From assembly GCF_900113575.1 (NCBI RefSeq), contig NZ_FOPV01000020.1, positions 1 through 52,585 on the forward strand: a stretch of DNA of 52,585 nt. Reading direction: 5' to 3'. The translations under genes were made by a program, and so were the position numbers. Under the pieces are notes generated by a model that was not told the origin of the DNA, made no database searches, and was given only the letters and a program-made list of their open reading frames with translations. Origin of the DNA: Nitrosospira sp. Nsp14. GTDB lineage: Bacteria; Pseudomonadota; Gammaproteobacteria; Burkholderiales; Nitrosomonadaceae. Below, piece after piece: positions 34,877-42,707 of this stretch (the stretch's first letter is position 1; every line of letters begins with the position of its first letter).

Positions 34877-35050
34877 TGCTTAATTAAGCCAGTGGGGCTG
34901 CGGTTACCCTATGGATATGTGGGAAAGCGTGACTAGGTGCCGAGTTAGGGAAATGAGCGGGAGAAAATGGAACAATTACATGTTTAAGGTATTCGATATT
35001 TGCTCCATATAATTCAAACACTGTCATACGACATATGGTTAAGGTATGCA

Positions 35051-35866
35051 CTATTGTTCCGAGACCGGACTAGCATTCTTCTGGTCGACCACTCCGGGGA
35101 TATCGCGAGTGGGCCGGGCAAATTTACCTTTCAGGTCGTCAACGCCCGACTGGGGCTTGGCGTATTGTTTGAGGTCGGCGCGCTGTTTGCGCGCTTCGTC
35201 GCTGTTTAACTTAAGCTTCTGGTCGCGTTTTTCCACGAGTCCAGGTATCGCTTCGCCATCCCTGCTGAAAGACCAGCCAAGCATCGGCGCGCCCAACGGA
35301 AGTGCCGTGCCCGGTTTTCCTTCATGACCCGTATTCCACACGTGCCATGTTTTGCCATAGCTGTTCATTTTTTCTTTCATCAGGGATTTTTCGGCCGCAT
35401 CGGGAATATGGGGTGCAACCAGCTGACCGGAAAGGATTTCGCCGTTATGGGGATGCCAGTACTGCTTTTCCTCTTCAGGCAGGCGCGCAAAAAGCTTTTC
35501 CGAAATAATATATTCGATTCCGTTCAGATTCGCAGCCGCCGTGTTGCCGTCGAACAAGGCGCACTGCGCAAAATCCTCGTTGACCTGATGACAGTAGTGA
35601 TGAGCCTCCATCTGGTCTTCGGGGGAGTCCTTCATGGGGTGGAAACCGACCAGATAGATGTCGAAGCGCTTTAACGGGGCATTGCTCTGCAGAAGCTTCG
35701 CGCCCAATTCCAGGATTCTTGTTTTCGGAGATTTGGTTTCCCCAGCCGGAACCACATCCGGTTCCTTTGACTCTTGAGCGAAGGCGCCTTGCATAAGAGC
35801 AAGCAACATTGCACATGAGAGTAACGCCGCATATGCTGGGGGAAAATTCCCATTCAGCTTATTCAT
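35051..35866 (-). CDS. Secreted DUF1264 (OBAP-like) protein
   Basis: Protein of 271 residues with a signal peptide (AALLSCAMLLALMQGAFA/QES). The mature domain matches DUF1264, the family of plant oil-body-associated proteins and bacterial homologues. Conserved features include FDIYLVGFHP, HHYCHQ, GIEYIISEKLF and WHPHNGEI. The family function is unknown. The His-rich motifs (EAHHYCH, WHPH, TWHVWNTG) are conserved but their role is unproven. It has an AGGAGG site next to its ATG and is separated from the upstream SulP gene by a 14-bp-stem hairpin, so it is probably transcribed separately. Confidence 0.85.
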   Translation of the reverse strand: MNKLNGNFPPAYAALLSCAMLLALMQGAFAQESKEPDVVPAGETKSPKTRILELGAKLLQSNAPLKRFDIYLVGFHPMKDSPEDQMEAHHYCHQVNEDFAQCALFDGNTAAANLNGIEYIISEKLFARLPEEEKQYWHPHNGEILSGQLVAPHIPDAAEKSLMKEKMNSYGKTWHVWNTGHEGKPGTALPLGAPMLGWSFSRDGEAIPGLVEKRDQKLKLNSDEARKQRADLKQYAKPQSGVDDLKGKFARPTRDIPGVVDQKNASPVSEQ

Positions 35867-35978
35867 ATTCTCCTCCTGGATAAGCCTGCTGGAATCATTC
35901 TACGGATGATGCAGCGCTTTTCGGTACGCTAACGCACACGCTATGACGACAATTGGCGATTGGCGTCATTTAACGCAT

Positions 35979-36012
35979 AAATCCACGCCATGCGCTGACA
36001 TGGCGTGGATTT
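35979..36012 (-). terminator. Strong hairpin after the SulP gene
   Basis: AAATCCACGCCATG (35979-35992) is perfectly complementary to CATGGCGTGGATTT (35999-36012), a 14-bp stem with a 6-base loop. It lies about 40 bp beyond the SulP stop on the minus strand. The stem ends in TTT but no long T-run follows, so it may be a terminator, an mRNA 3'-end stabiliser or an operator. Confidence 0.55.
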
Positions 36013-36051
36013 GCTCAAAAAACTGATCCTGATTGTAGTGCTGATCGCCAG

Positions 36052-37416
36052 CTAGTCCGCACCGCCCCCGCCCGACGAAAATTTATCCAGGTATTTTTTG
36101 ATGATGGTCTTGCTTGGGACCTTATCAGCCTGGCTGAAGACAATATAGTTGATAAGGCCGTGCACCGCCATGGCGATAAGCAAGCCTTCGAAAATTCCGA
36201 CTTTATAGACCAGCAAGCCGCACACCGTGGCCAGGATCATGGCGTATTGCCCGTAATGCGCCACGTGCCACAGCCCCATTATCATCTTCCACCCGGAGAA
36301 AATCATGATGGCGGCCAGTGAAAACTTGGGCAGATATTCCAGATACTGCGAGTTCATGGCGAAAAAGGCGACCACGATCCCGATCACCAGGACCGAGAAT
36401 TTCGTCATCGCGCCGGCCAGCTTGTTGGTCGTACTTTTTGCCAAGCCATCGAGGTTGGTCATGCCGCCAAAGAAGCTTGAACCCATGTTTGCGATCCAGA
36501 TGGCCAGCAGGCTGTTGTTGGTATTGCACTTTCTATCCAGCGGATCGATCTTCTCGATCGCCGCATTGCTCATCACCTGCTCGATGACGTCGATCACAGC
36601 CAGCATCGCCGCGAAGCCAATAACGTAAATCCAGGTTAACGCGCTATCAAAATGCGGCAGCGGGAGTGCAAGCTGGAGCTCCACGTCATCTACATGCAGC
36701 ATCGGCACGGGCAGGAATTGGGCCAGCACAATGCTCGCGCCAATCAGCAGGAAATAAGGCACGGCAGGCTTCGTGTCCTTGAATTTGGAGAACAGGTACA
36801 CGAACGCGACAAAACCCGCCAGGGAAATAAGCGCCATTTGTATTCGCGCGCCGTTCCAGAATGCATCAGCCGCTTCCTGCTCGGCGGGAATTTCGTAAGT
36901 GAATGTGAGGAATTTCAGTGCGATCTTCAGGCCGACCCCCGCCAACAGACCCTCGACAAGGTAGCCCGGCACGGCCAGCAAAATGTACTTTTGCCAGTTG
37001 AACTTCCATATCAGGGCCTGCATCGCGGCAGTCAGGAAAATGACGAAGGCCATGTTTTCCATGCCGAAACTCGCGACACCCATCGCCAGCACGGGCGCGA
37101 GGCCTGCGGCGACGCCAGGCGCCCCAATATAATTTCCGGGCCTGATAAAAGCATTGATCCAGCCGATGAAACAGGCAAACGCGACGGTTGCGAGGGCAAC
37201 TTTGATGGGGTAATCGGACATCAATGCGATGCCGACGGACAGGGGAATAGCCATTGCGCCGGTGATAATCCCGGCCTGTATATCGCGGGCAAGATACTTG
37301 GCCTCAAACGCCGCGGATGCGGATTGAACGCCAGACGCGCTCGCGGCTCCGGTGCTGGCGATGTCACGATCTCCCAGCGGTCCGGATCTATCGTTGTGAT
37401 GATGAGTTTCAGACAT
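36052..37416 (-). CDS. SulP-family inorganic anion permease without STAS domain
   Basis: Inner-membrane transporter of 454 residues with about 10-12 hydrophobic spans. The N-terminal SulP core starts at DIQAGIITGAMAIPLSVGIAL, with APGVAAGLAPVLA in the position of the family's substrate-site helix. The usual C-terminal STAS regulatory domain is absent, and the chain ends in a hydrophilic GGGGAD tail. Sulfate, bicarbonate or another anion could be carried; bicarbonate would suit an autotroph, but this is inference. It has a canonical ribosome binding site (CAGGAGGAA) and lies 95 bp downstream of the ribbon-helix-helix gene. Confidence 0.82.
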   Translation of the reverse strand: MSETHHHNDRSGPLGDRDIASTGAASASGVQSASAAFEAKYLARDIQAGIITGAMAIPLSVGIALMSDYPIKVALATVAFACFIGWINAFIRPGNYIGAPGVAAGLAPVLAMGVASFGMENMAFVIFLTAAMQALIWKFNWQKYILLAVPGYLVEGLLAGVGLKIALKFLTFTYEIPAEQEAADAFWNGARIQMALISLAGFVAFVYLFSKFKDTKPAVPYFLLIGASIVLAQFLPVPMLHVDDVELQLALPLPHFDSALTWIYVIGFAAMLAVIDVIEQVMSNAAIEKIDPLDRKCNTNNSLLAIWIANMGSSFFGGMTNLDGLAKSTTNKLAGAMTKFSVLVIGIVVAFFAMNSQYLEYLPKFSLAAIMIFSGWKMIMGLWHVAHYGQYAMILATVCGLLVYKVGIFEGLLIAMAVHGLINYIVFSQADKVPSKTIIKKYLDKFSSGGGGAD

Positions 37417-37511
37417 ATTGATTTATTCCTCCTGAGAATTGCTGCGGTTCATGCCAACCCTTGCCGCGCATCGGGGGATCGATTTGCCCCTGTTGCTTCC
37501 GGCAAGACTCT

Positions 37512-38021
37512 TCATTTTTTCGCCCTCCTCGGTGTCCCTTTGGCAGACTTGGCAGAAGTGTTCGTCCGCAGCGACGCGCTCCGCGTCTGTTTTGCGTAGC
37601 CGGAATCCACGTCAACATCATCTGCAAACGAATCATCAGCCATGTCTTTATCCGGTCGGACAAAGTCCACGCTCGCACAAAACTGCAGCGCATCCGGTTC
37701 TGCCGCGATTGTCGGGGTGGGATGTTGCATGGGCTCCGGGGATACTTTGGGCGACGCGCGCGATAGGGCGGATACGTCGTTACCCTCACGCTCGGCGTGT
37801 AATTTGGAGAGCATTTCAACGACCAGTTGACGGTCGGCCTCGCGTTGTTGCTTGAGCTGTTGAAACTCGATAGCCATGCGTTCCAGCGTAGGCTGCGCCA
37901 TCAACATGAATTCGGAAATCACCCCACTCATGCTTTGACCTGCTGCCGCGCTTATCTGGCGCAAAATTGCATACTGCTCCTCGGTAAGCGTGACCGTTAT
38001 ACGCGGCTTCGATGTGGGCAT
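37512..38021 (-). CDS. Ribbon-helix-helix (CopG/Arc-like) DNA-binding protein
   Basis: Product of 169 residues. The first 45 (PRITVTLTEEQYAILRQIS followed by MSGVISEFML) match the ribbon-helix-helix fold, which dimerises and inserts a beta-ribbon into the DNA major groove. A coiled-coil-like segment with QQLKQQREADRQLV follows, then a long polar tail (about 90-169) of low complexity ending in basic RRAKK. The tail is unusual for this small family. Direct and inverted TGATGCA repeats lie just upstream of its start, an arrangement expected for autoregulation. Confidence 0.75.
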   Translation of the reverse strand: MPTSKPRITVTLTEEQYAILRQISAAAGQSMSGVISEFMLMAQPTLERMAIEFQQLKQQREADRQLVVEMLSKLHAEREGNDVSALSRASPKVSPEPMQHPTPTIAAEPDALQFCASVDFVRPDKDMADDSFADDVDVDSGYAKQTRSASLRTNTSAKSAKGTPRRAKK

Positions 38022-38438
38022 AATGCTCTCCTTAATAGTCGTCCTTCGAGGTGATGTAACTGATGCACCGGATGCAGGTGATGCACCTGATGCATGGAAT
38101 GCTAGTGCATCACCTCAAGTACAGTCAATGAAATTGTTGGAGGCCCGGGAAGCTTCTACGCAGCTTCTAAACAATGGCTGCGCCACCCACCTTTTCAATT
38201 ATCGGACTGCCACGCACATAGGAGCGACGTGCTGGAACCAACGCGGTACCGTGCCCCCGCGTTGACACGAATGTGAGTTTTTTGTTAATTAAATGTGAGC
38301 GGTATGGGAAGACTGGCCGAAAACGCTGAGCGATGATCGGAGATGTGTGTAAATCGGTTGCTCAGGCGTTCTCTTGAGAGTTGCCGTGGCGGTTGTCCTC
38401 GGGGGAGTTCAAGTGAGGGACTTTCCTCCCGCCTGGCT
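38022..38438. other. Intergenic region, about 415 bp
   Basis: Besides the operator-like repeats there is an inverted repeat AACGCGG (38240-38246) / CCGCGTT (38257-38263), followed after about 20 bases by TTTTTTG. No supported gene is present. Confidence 0.35.
38048..38116. promoter_or_regulatory. Candidate operator of the RHH gene
   Basis: An outer inverted repeat, GAGGTGATG (38048-38056) with TGCATCACCTC (38106-38116), encloses a series of TGATGCA/GGATGCA words between 38060 and 38095. The array begins about 27 bp upstream of the start codon of the ribbon-helix-helix gene, the usual place for an autoregulatory site. Binding is inferred. Confidence 0.5.
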
Positions 38439-39839
38439 TTATTCCACCCGGAGCTCGGACAAGCCGAATTTCAGCGCCAGATCGGATTGTCCGGTACAAA
38501 TGACGTTTTGATTTGCTGGATCGTAAACCATTCGCCACATGTACCTGGCGCCATTCTTCGGTATCTGTTTGACCAGTTGGTTATTTTCGTCATAGGCCAG
38601 CACACACATGGCCATGCGGTTATCCACGTAGTCCGCCACCCAATATGTGTGCGTTCCCCAGCGCAGTACCGATGTGTTGGGCGCGGCATTCAGGTTTGAT
38701 CCGGAAAAGAAGGCATCCATTTTCATGTCGCCAGGAATTGGCGGGTGACTGAGCACGGGTACGGACTGCACCACGGGCGCGTCGCAATAGGCGCACATCA
38801 CCGTATTGGTGGTAATCGGTGTACCGATGATGCCCTGGGCACCGGTCACGATGACATCCCACTCGTTGCAGGCGGCATTGAACCATGCCTTTTCCACTAC
38901 CCACGCGCTGGCGTTTTGAGCATTGGAAATTTTGCTGACGATCCCGCTCATTTCCTGAAAAAAAACGTCCCAGCTAGTGCGGACCTGGTCGAGCATCTGA
39001 CTCGAGACCTGCACATCGCTCAGGGCAATATTCCCCGACACGAGCAATCCGTTCAGCGTGACCAGTTGTGCCTGATCCTGGGTAAGAGTCTGCTGGGCGG
39101 CGACGATGCGATGCTGGTAGCTTTTAATGGTGCTTTCAAGCGCGTTGACCTTGCTCTGTGCCTCGACTATCGAGGACACGCCGATACCTGCCAGGACCAG
39201 CGAAAGGCCACCGGTGAATGGCGCGAACAGTACGCCAAAAACAGTTTCTACAATACCGCTGGTGTTTTGCGATTGGGCTTCCGCAATAGCCTTCCGGTCC
39301 CGGACGACTTCGGTGGTCATGGCGCCGATGGCAAGGTTGGTGGCCACGATTTGCGCCTGCAGACTACCGGCCTGGGCCTGGATCTGCGCCACGGTCCGGC
39401 CCATGCTCGCCTGAACCGTGCTCAGCCGCTGGCCCCAGTCGCGCAGCTGAGCCTCATAATTGGCCGTGGTGCGCAGGATCATCTGCGTGCTTGCCTGCAA
39501 GCCGGTCAGTTCAGCGACAAGCTGCGCCCTTACGCTCCCGAAATCGCCGCTGGTGGAATTGAACAGATTGGTGATGGTGGCCCGCCGCTCGCCAAAGGCC
39601 TGCCCGCAGTGGATGACGCAGGTGAGCACATCGGTTTGCAACTCGCTTGCGAAACGGGTGCGCCACTCTCCTGCCAGCGCCTGGGCCTGTTGCAGCTGGC
39701 TATTGAGGTTGGCATACCAGGGGGATGAAACGGCTTGCAGATGCGCCTCCAGTATTCCCTGGCAGGAGACGGACAGGTTTGCCGCCGCGGTGGCGCTGGA
39801 GCTGAGTTGCTGAGTGATTTGTGCGGCGTTCAACGTCAT
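38439..39839 (-). CDS. ClyA/HBL-like pore-forming toxin subunit with extra C-terminal domain
   Basis: A 466-residue protein with a long helical N-terminal part (about 1-336) and a hydrophobic head segment at 195-224 (GIVETVFGVLFAPFTGGLSLVLAGIGV), the layout of alpha-helical pore-forming toxins (ClyA, HBL, Mak/Ahl-type). It lacks a signal peptide, as is usual in this superfamily. Residues 345-466 form an added domain that starts with a CxxC-like MCAYCDAP and contains Trp/Tyr-rich strands (RWGTHTYWVADY, ARYMWRMVYD), suggesting beta structure and a possible receptor-binding role. It is the last gene of the three-gene unit and is separated from the second by a terminator. Family assignment rests on architecture. 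Confidence 0.75.
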   Translation of the reverse strand: MTLNAAQITQQLSSSATAAANLSVSCQGILEAHLQAVSSPWYANLNSQLQQAQALAGEWRTRFASELQTDVLTCVIHCGQAFGERRATITNLFNSTSGDFGSVRAQLVAELTGLQASTQMILRTTANYEAQLRDWGQRLSTVQASMGRTVAQIQAQAGSLQAQIVATNLAIGAMTTEVVRDRKAIAEAQSQNTSGIVETVFGVLFAPFTGGLSLVLAGIGVSSIVEAQSKVNALESTIKSYQHRIVAAQQTLTQDQAQLVTLNGLLVSGNIALSDVQVSSQMLDQVRTSWDVFFQEMSGIVSKISNAQNASAWVVEKAWFNAACNEWDVIVTGAQGIIGTPITTNTVMCAYCDAPVVQSVPVLSHPPIPGDMKMDAFFSGSNLNAAPNTSVLRWGTHTYWVADYVDNRMAMCVLAYDENNQLVKQIPKNGARYMWRMVYDPANQNVICTGQSDLALKFGLSELRVE

Positions 39840-39857
39840 GAGAGGTCTCTATGGTTT

Positions 39858-39892
39858 AAAAAAAGGGGGTGCCCTGGCAACGAAACACCCCC
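39858..39892 (-). terminator. Intrinsic terminator between toxin genes two and three
   Basis: On the minus strand GGGGGTG pairs with CACCCCC around a 14-base loop and is followed by seven T residues (39865-39871, 39886-39892, T-run 39858-39864). It lies in the 70-bp gap after the second toxin gene and before the third, where it could attenuate transcription and reduce the third product. Confidence 0.8.
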
Positions 39893-39909
39893 CCAGGCAA
39901 AAAACAGTT

Positions 39910-41016
39910 CTATGCTGCCATGGGCAGCGTTTTCGCTTCCACAGGAACAGCCATGCCAGACAATTGCTGCGCGAACTGAACAGCCAGATTCCACTCGTTT
40001 TGAGCCGCGATGATGTAGGCCTTGTTCACGATCGCGGACAGGTTCTCGTCCGTCTTCTCGAGCTTGTCCATCGTCCCCTGCAGTTCATTCTGGAACATGG
40101 TCCACATGACTTTCACGTCCGATAGCGCGCTGGTGGCGGTGGCAATGGAGCTGATGGCAGAGTTCGCCGCAAGCGACAAGCCCTGAAGCGCCACCAACTG
40201 ACGCTTGTCGTCGCTGATCTTTTTCTGATCTTCGGCGATTTCGTCAAACTGACCATTGATCTTTGCCTGCATGACGCCCCAAGTCACTGCGCCACCGATG
40301 ATTGCCGCACCACCAATACCCGAGACAATAAGCGAAGCGCCGCCAGTGACAGGTGCAAGCGCAATTCCGACCACCAGGGCGAACAAGCCCACGCCGATAG
40401 CGAGCGCGCCCGCCACGATCGCCTTGTTTTCGGCGTCAATTTGCGCCCGGAGACCCTGAATCGCGGCGTTCATCTTGCCAATATCGGCCTGTAAATCGAC
40501 CTGCAGAGATTGAATGTTGGCCGCCCCGGCGAACAGATCATCGTGCGATTTTTGCATTGCATCTCCCCAGATTTTCAATTGCTCCTGGGTGCCGATCACA
40601 TCAGTGATGATCGTTTCGATTTCATCGTGCAACGCGCTGATAAGCGCAAATACCTGTTGCACCACCGGGTTGTCCTTGCCCTTGGCATTCGGGTTCTTGT
40701 TCAGCAAATCGACGATTTGATCGGTCAGCGCGGTGTAGGTCGTGCCGTAGTCAATCACGTGGCTGGGTACGCTCGCCGTCAATTTAGGGGCGATGTCATC
40801 AATCCACTGGTTCGCGAGCACTTTGGCTGCGTCCAGCTTGGCGTTGAGGTCATCGAACCAGCTGGGCTTCGGACTGGGCGGGATAAATTGCGTGTTCAGC
40901 ACCCCGTGACAGGACGCGGTCACAATCTGCAGAGAAGCAAAGCCTGAGGCCGTGCTGCTGTTGGTATTGGTTGCGGCGGCGGTGTTTGTGCTAATCGAGG
41001 TAATCGAGGTAATCAC
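39910..41016 (-). CDS. ClyA/HBL-like pore-forming toxin subunit (pore candidate)
   Basis: Protein of 368 residues, helical throughout, with the longest hydrophobic head of the three subunits (about 199-248), two apolar stretches forming a hairpin around APVTGGASLIVSGIGG. Such a head would insert in a membrane, so it is the best candidate for the pore-forming component. Long amphipathic helices flank it. The N-terminus is Thr/Ser/Asn/Ala-rich and lacks a signal peptide. It starts at GTG 41016 overlapping the stop of the upstream gene (GTGA), with AAGGAG eight bases upstream. Assignment to the tripartite toxin class is by architecture. Confidence 0.75.
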   Translation of the reverse strand: MITSITSISTNTAAATNTNSSTASGFASLQIVTASCHGVLNTQFIPPSPKPSWFDDLNAKLDAAKVLANQWIDDIAPKLTASVPSHVIDYGTTYTALTDQIVDLLNKNPNAKGKDNPVVQQVFALISALHDEIETIITDVIGTQEQLKIWGDAMQKSHDDLFAGAANIQSLQVDLQADIGKMNAAIQGLRAQIDAENKAIVAGALAIGVGLFALVVGIALAPVTGGASLIVSGIGGAAIIGGAVTWGVMQAKINGQFDEIAEDQKKISDDKRQLVALQGLSLAANSAISSIATATSALSDVKVMWTMFQNELQGTMDKLEKTDENLSAIVNKAYIIAAQNEWNLAVQFAQQLSGMAVPVEAKTLPMAA

Positions 41017-42110
41017 GAATGAAACTCCTTGAGTGGGGTGGCGAAGTTTAAGGTGGTGACAGGTTTGGTCGTGGTAACCGTCACCGGTTGACCGTTCCTC
41101 GTCACTTGTGAAAGCTTGATGCAGAAGTCCGATAAAGTGTTCCAGCTGGCCGAAGCGGCGGGCATCGCTACCAGATCGACAATTTGTGTTGGGTTGGCGC
41201 CTGCGTTAATCGCGTTGATGACCTGGCGAACCTTGGTTTGCTCGGCATCCCACATGGCAGCCATCGGCGGCAACTGGCGATTCACCGCCAACAGGCTCTT
41301 GTCGAAGTTATCGATCAATTGGATAACGGCCTTGCTCATGGCAGCGGCTTGCGCGTTTTCCGACATGTTGATGCGCAACCTCACGATTTTGCCTATGGTT
41401 TGATCGATCTCTTTATCCGTCACGATCAGGTCGTAAGCCATCTTGCCAACGGTGAAAAGCAGGCCCCCGATCGCCAGGTAAGGAACCTCTACGCCTGCGG
41501 TGGAAACCAGCGTATAGCTGATGGTGACCGAAGACTGAATGAAGTTTTTTCCCGCCGCGATTTCCGCGCTCGACAGCGAACCCTCGAGGCCACCGAGCTG
41601 GTCCTGCAACGCAGTAACTTGGGTGGCAAGGTCGATCATGGCTTGTTCTTCGCTTGCCAGACTGTTCCAAGCAGTCGCAATGCTGGTGTCGAGTACCTGC
41701 CGAATATTGTTGAGATTATTGATCTGCAACGTAAACTGGCCTTCTGCGGCGCGCGTCACATTCTTTCCTGTCGCGAGGGCTGCGCTCATCGCATTCAGTA
41801 TTTCCATCCATGCATCCTTGTCGTCGCCGATACTGGGCGCAACTTGCGCAAAGCCGGAAAACAATGTGCCGTAATTGATAAACTGGTTTAAGACTGGAGC
41901 CCAAATATCTGTTTTCTTTAGCTGCCAATGTTCACCCGCTTCACTCAACAGCTCGATGCGCTGTCGCACTGTGGGCAACCAGTCCGGATCTGGACTCAGT
42001 TTTCCTACCATCGTGTTCATACTTGCAAATGCAAAAGCGTCCACCTGGCGGATGGTGGAGTACGCCAGGGCCAGCTGGTCAGTCGCATTGTTGACATTTG
42101 GACTTAACAT
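41013..42110 (-). CDS. ClyA/HBL-like pore-forming toxin subunit (first gene)
   Basis: Protein of 365 residues with long helices and a shorter, less apolar head segment at about 195-232 (SYTLVSTAG and LAIGGLLFTVGKMAYDLIV). It lacks a signal peptide. It shares the helical size and plan of the next two gene products but little local identity, as in HBL, Nhe or Ahl systems where three related proteins assemble stepwise on a target membrane. The ATG at 42110 is followed by SPNVNN, and a 600-bp non-coding region lies upstream. It would be the first-translated subunit. Confidence 0.72.
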   Translation of the reverse strand: MLSPNVNNATDQLALAYSTIRQVDAFAFASMNTMVGKLSPDPDWLPTVRQRIELLSEAGEHWQLKKTDIWAPVLNQFINYGTLFSGFAQVAPSIGDDKDAWMEILNAMSAALATGKNVTRAAEGQFTLQINNLNNIRQVLDTSIATAWNSLASEEQAMIDLATQVTALQDQLGGLEGSLSSAEIAAGKNFIQSSVTISYTLVSTAGVEVPYLAIGGLLFTVGKMAYDLIVTDKEIDQTIGKIVRLRINMSENAQAAAMSKAVIQLIDNFDKSLLAVNRQLPPMAAMWDAEQTKVRQVINAINAGANPTQIVDLVAMPAASASWNTLSDFCIKLSQVTRNGQPVTVTTTKPVTTLNFATPLKEFHS

Positions 42111-42620
42111 TTTTTCCCCCAGGAAATTGAATGGGCCGTTGTAAGCGGCAGAAGCACGGATGTGTCGGTAGACCGATGCCGTTGGTGTTGTACGGCTGGA
42201 ATCAATGCGCAGGATCGGTCTTTCATAGACGTTTCCAGGTCAGATGAGGCAGCAATAGAAAATGGAATAAATGAGCACGGCGATACAAAAAATGCCCTAT
42301 CCCGCCATATGCAAAAACGGGTTTTACCCGGCTCATTGCGCATCGGTCTCTAACGGCAAGACAAACGGATACTTGAACGGAATTTACGAAGCTGGCGAAT
42401 ATTTGAATATTTCTGACTGGTCGGTTGCAGGAATAGCTGAGGGGGAAACGTGGCGATTAGGATGATGATGAGTTTCAGGAGAATAACAATTCGTTCAGAA
42501 AGCGGCTTGACCACAGCCTCGAGGGGAATCGAGAAGCTGCCTTTTTCGGTTCCCGTAAGCTTCGCCCCGGGGGGTCAATGGCATAACATCTTAAAATGGT
42601 GGAGAGGCCGTCCGTTGAAC

Positions 42621-42648
42621 TGGAGGCGGAGCTGATAAAGCGCCTCCA
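42621..42648. repeat. 8-bp perfect inverted repeat
   Basis: TGGAGGCG (42621-42628) pairs with CGCCTCCA (42641-42648) around 12 bases. It lies 60 bp beyond the TonB receptor stop on that gene's strand, but no T-run follows, so a terminator role is uncertain. Confidence 0.4.
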
Positions 42649-42660
42649 CACTGGGGCTGG

Positions 42661-42690
42661 AAGGAAGAGGAAGGAAGAGGAAGGAAGAGC
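42661..42690. repeat. 10-bp tandem repeat AAGGAAGAGG, three copies
   Basis: Two perfect copies at 42661-42670 and 42671-42680, and a third (42681-42690) differing only in its last base. They lie between the inverted repeat and the TonB receptor stop. Confidence 0.85.
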
Positions 42691-42707
42691 GTCCTGTGGC
42701 AGCGCCT

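Larger units (their letters stand above)
42111..42707. other. Intergenic region, about 600 bp
   Basis: This stretch lies upstream of the toxin operon and downstream of the TonB receptor gene (both minus strand). No supported gene is seen; a few 60-80-codon frames lack ribosome binding sites and family features. The toxin promoter must lie near 42110-42300. It also holds an inverted repeat (42621-42648) and a 10-bp tandem array (42661-42690). Confidence 0.35.
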
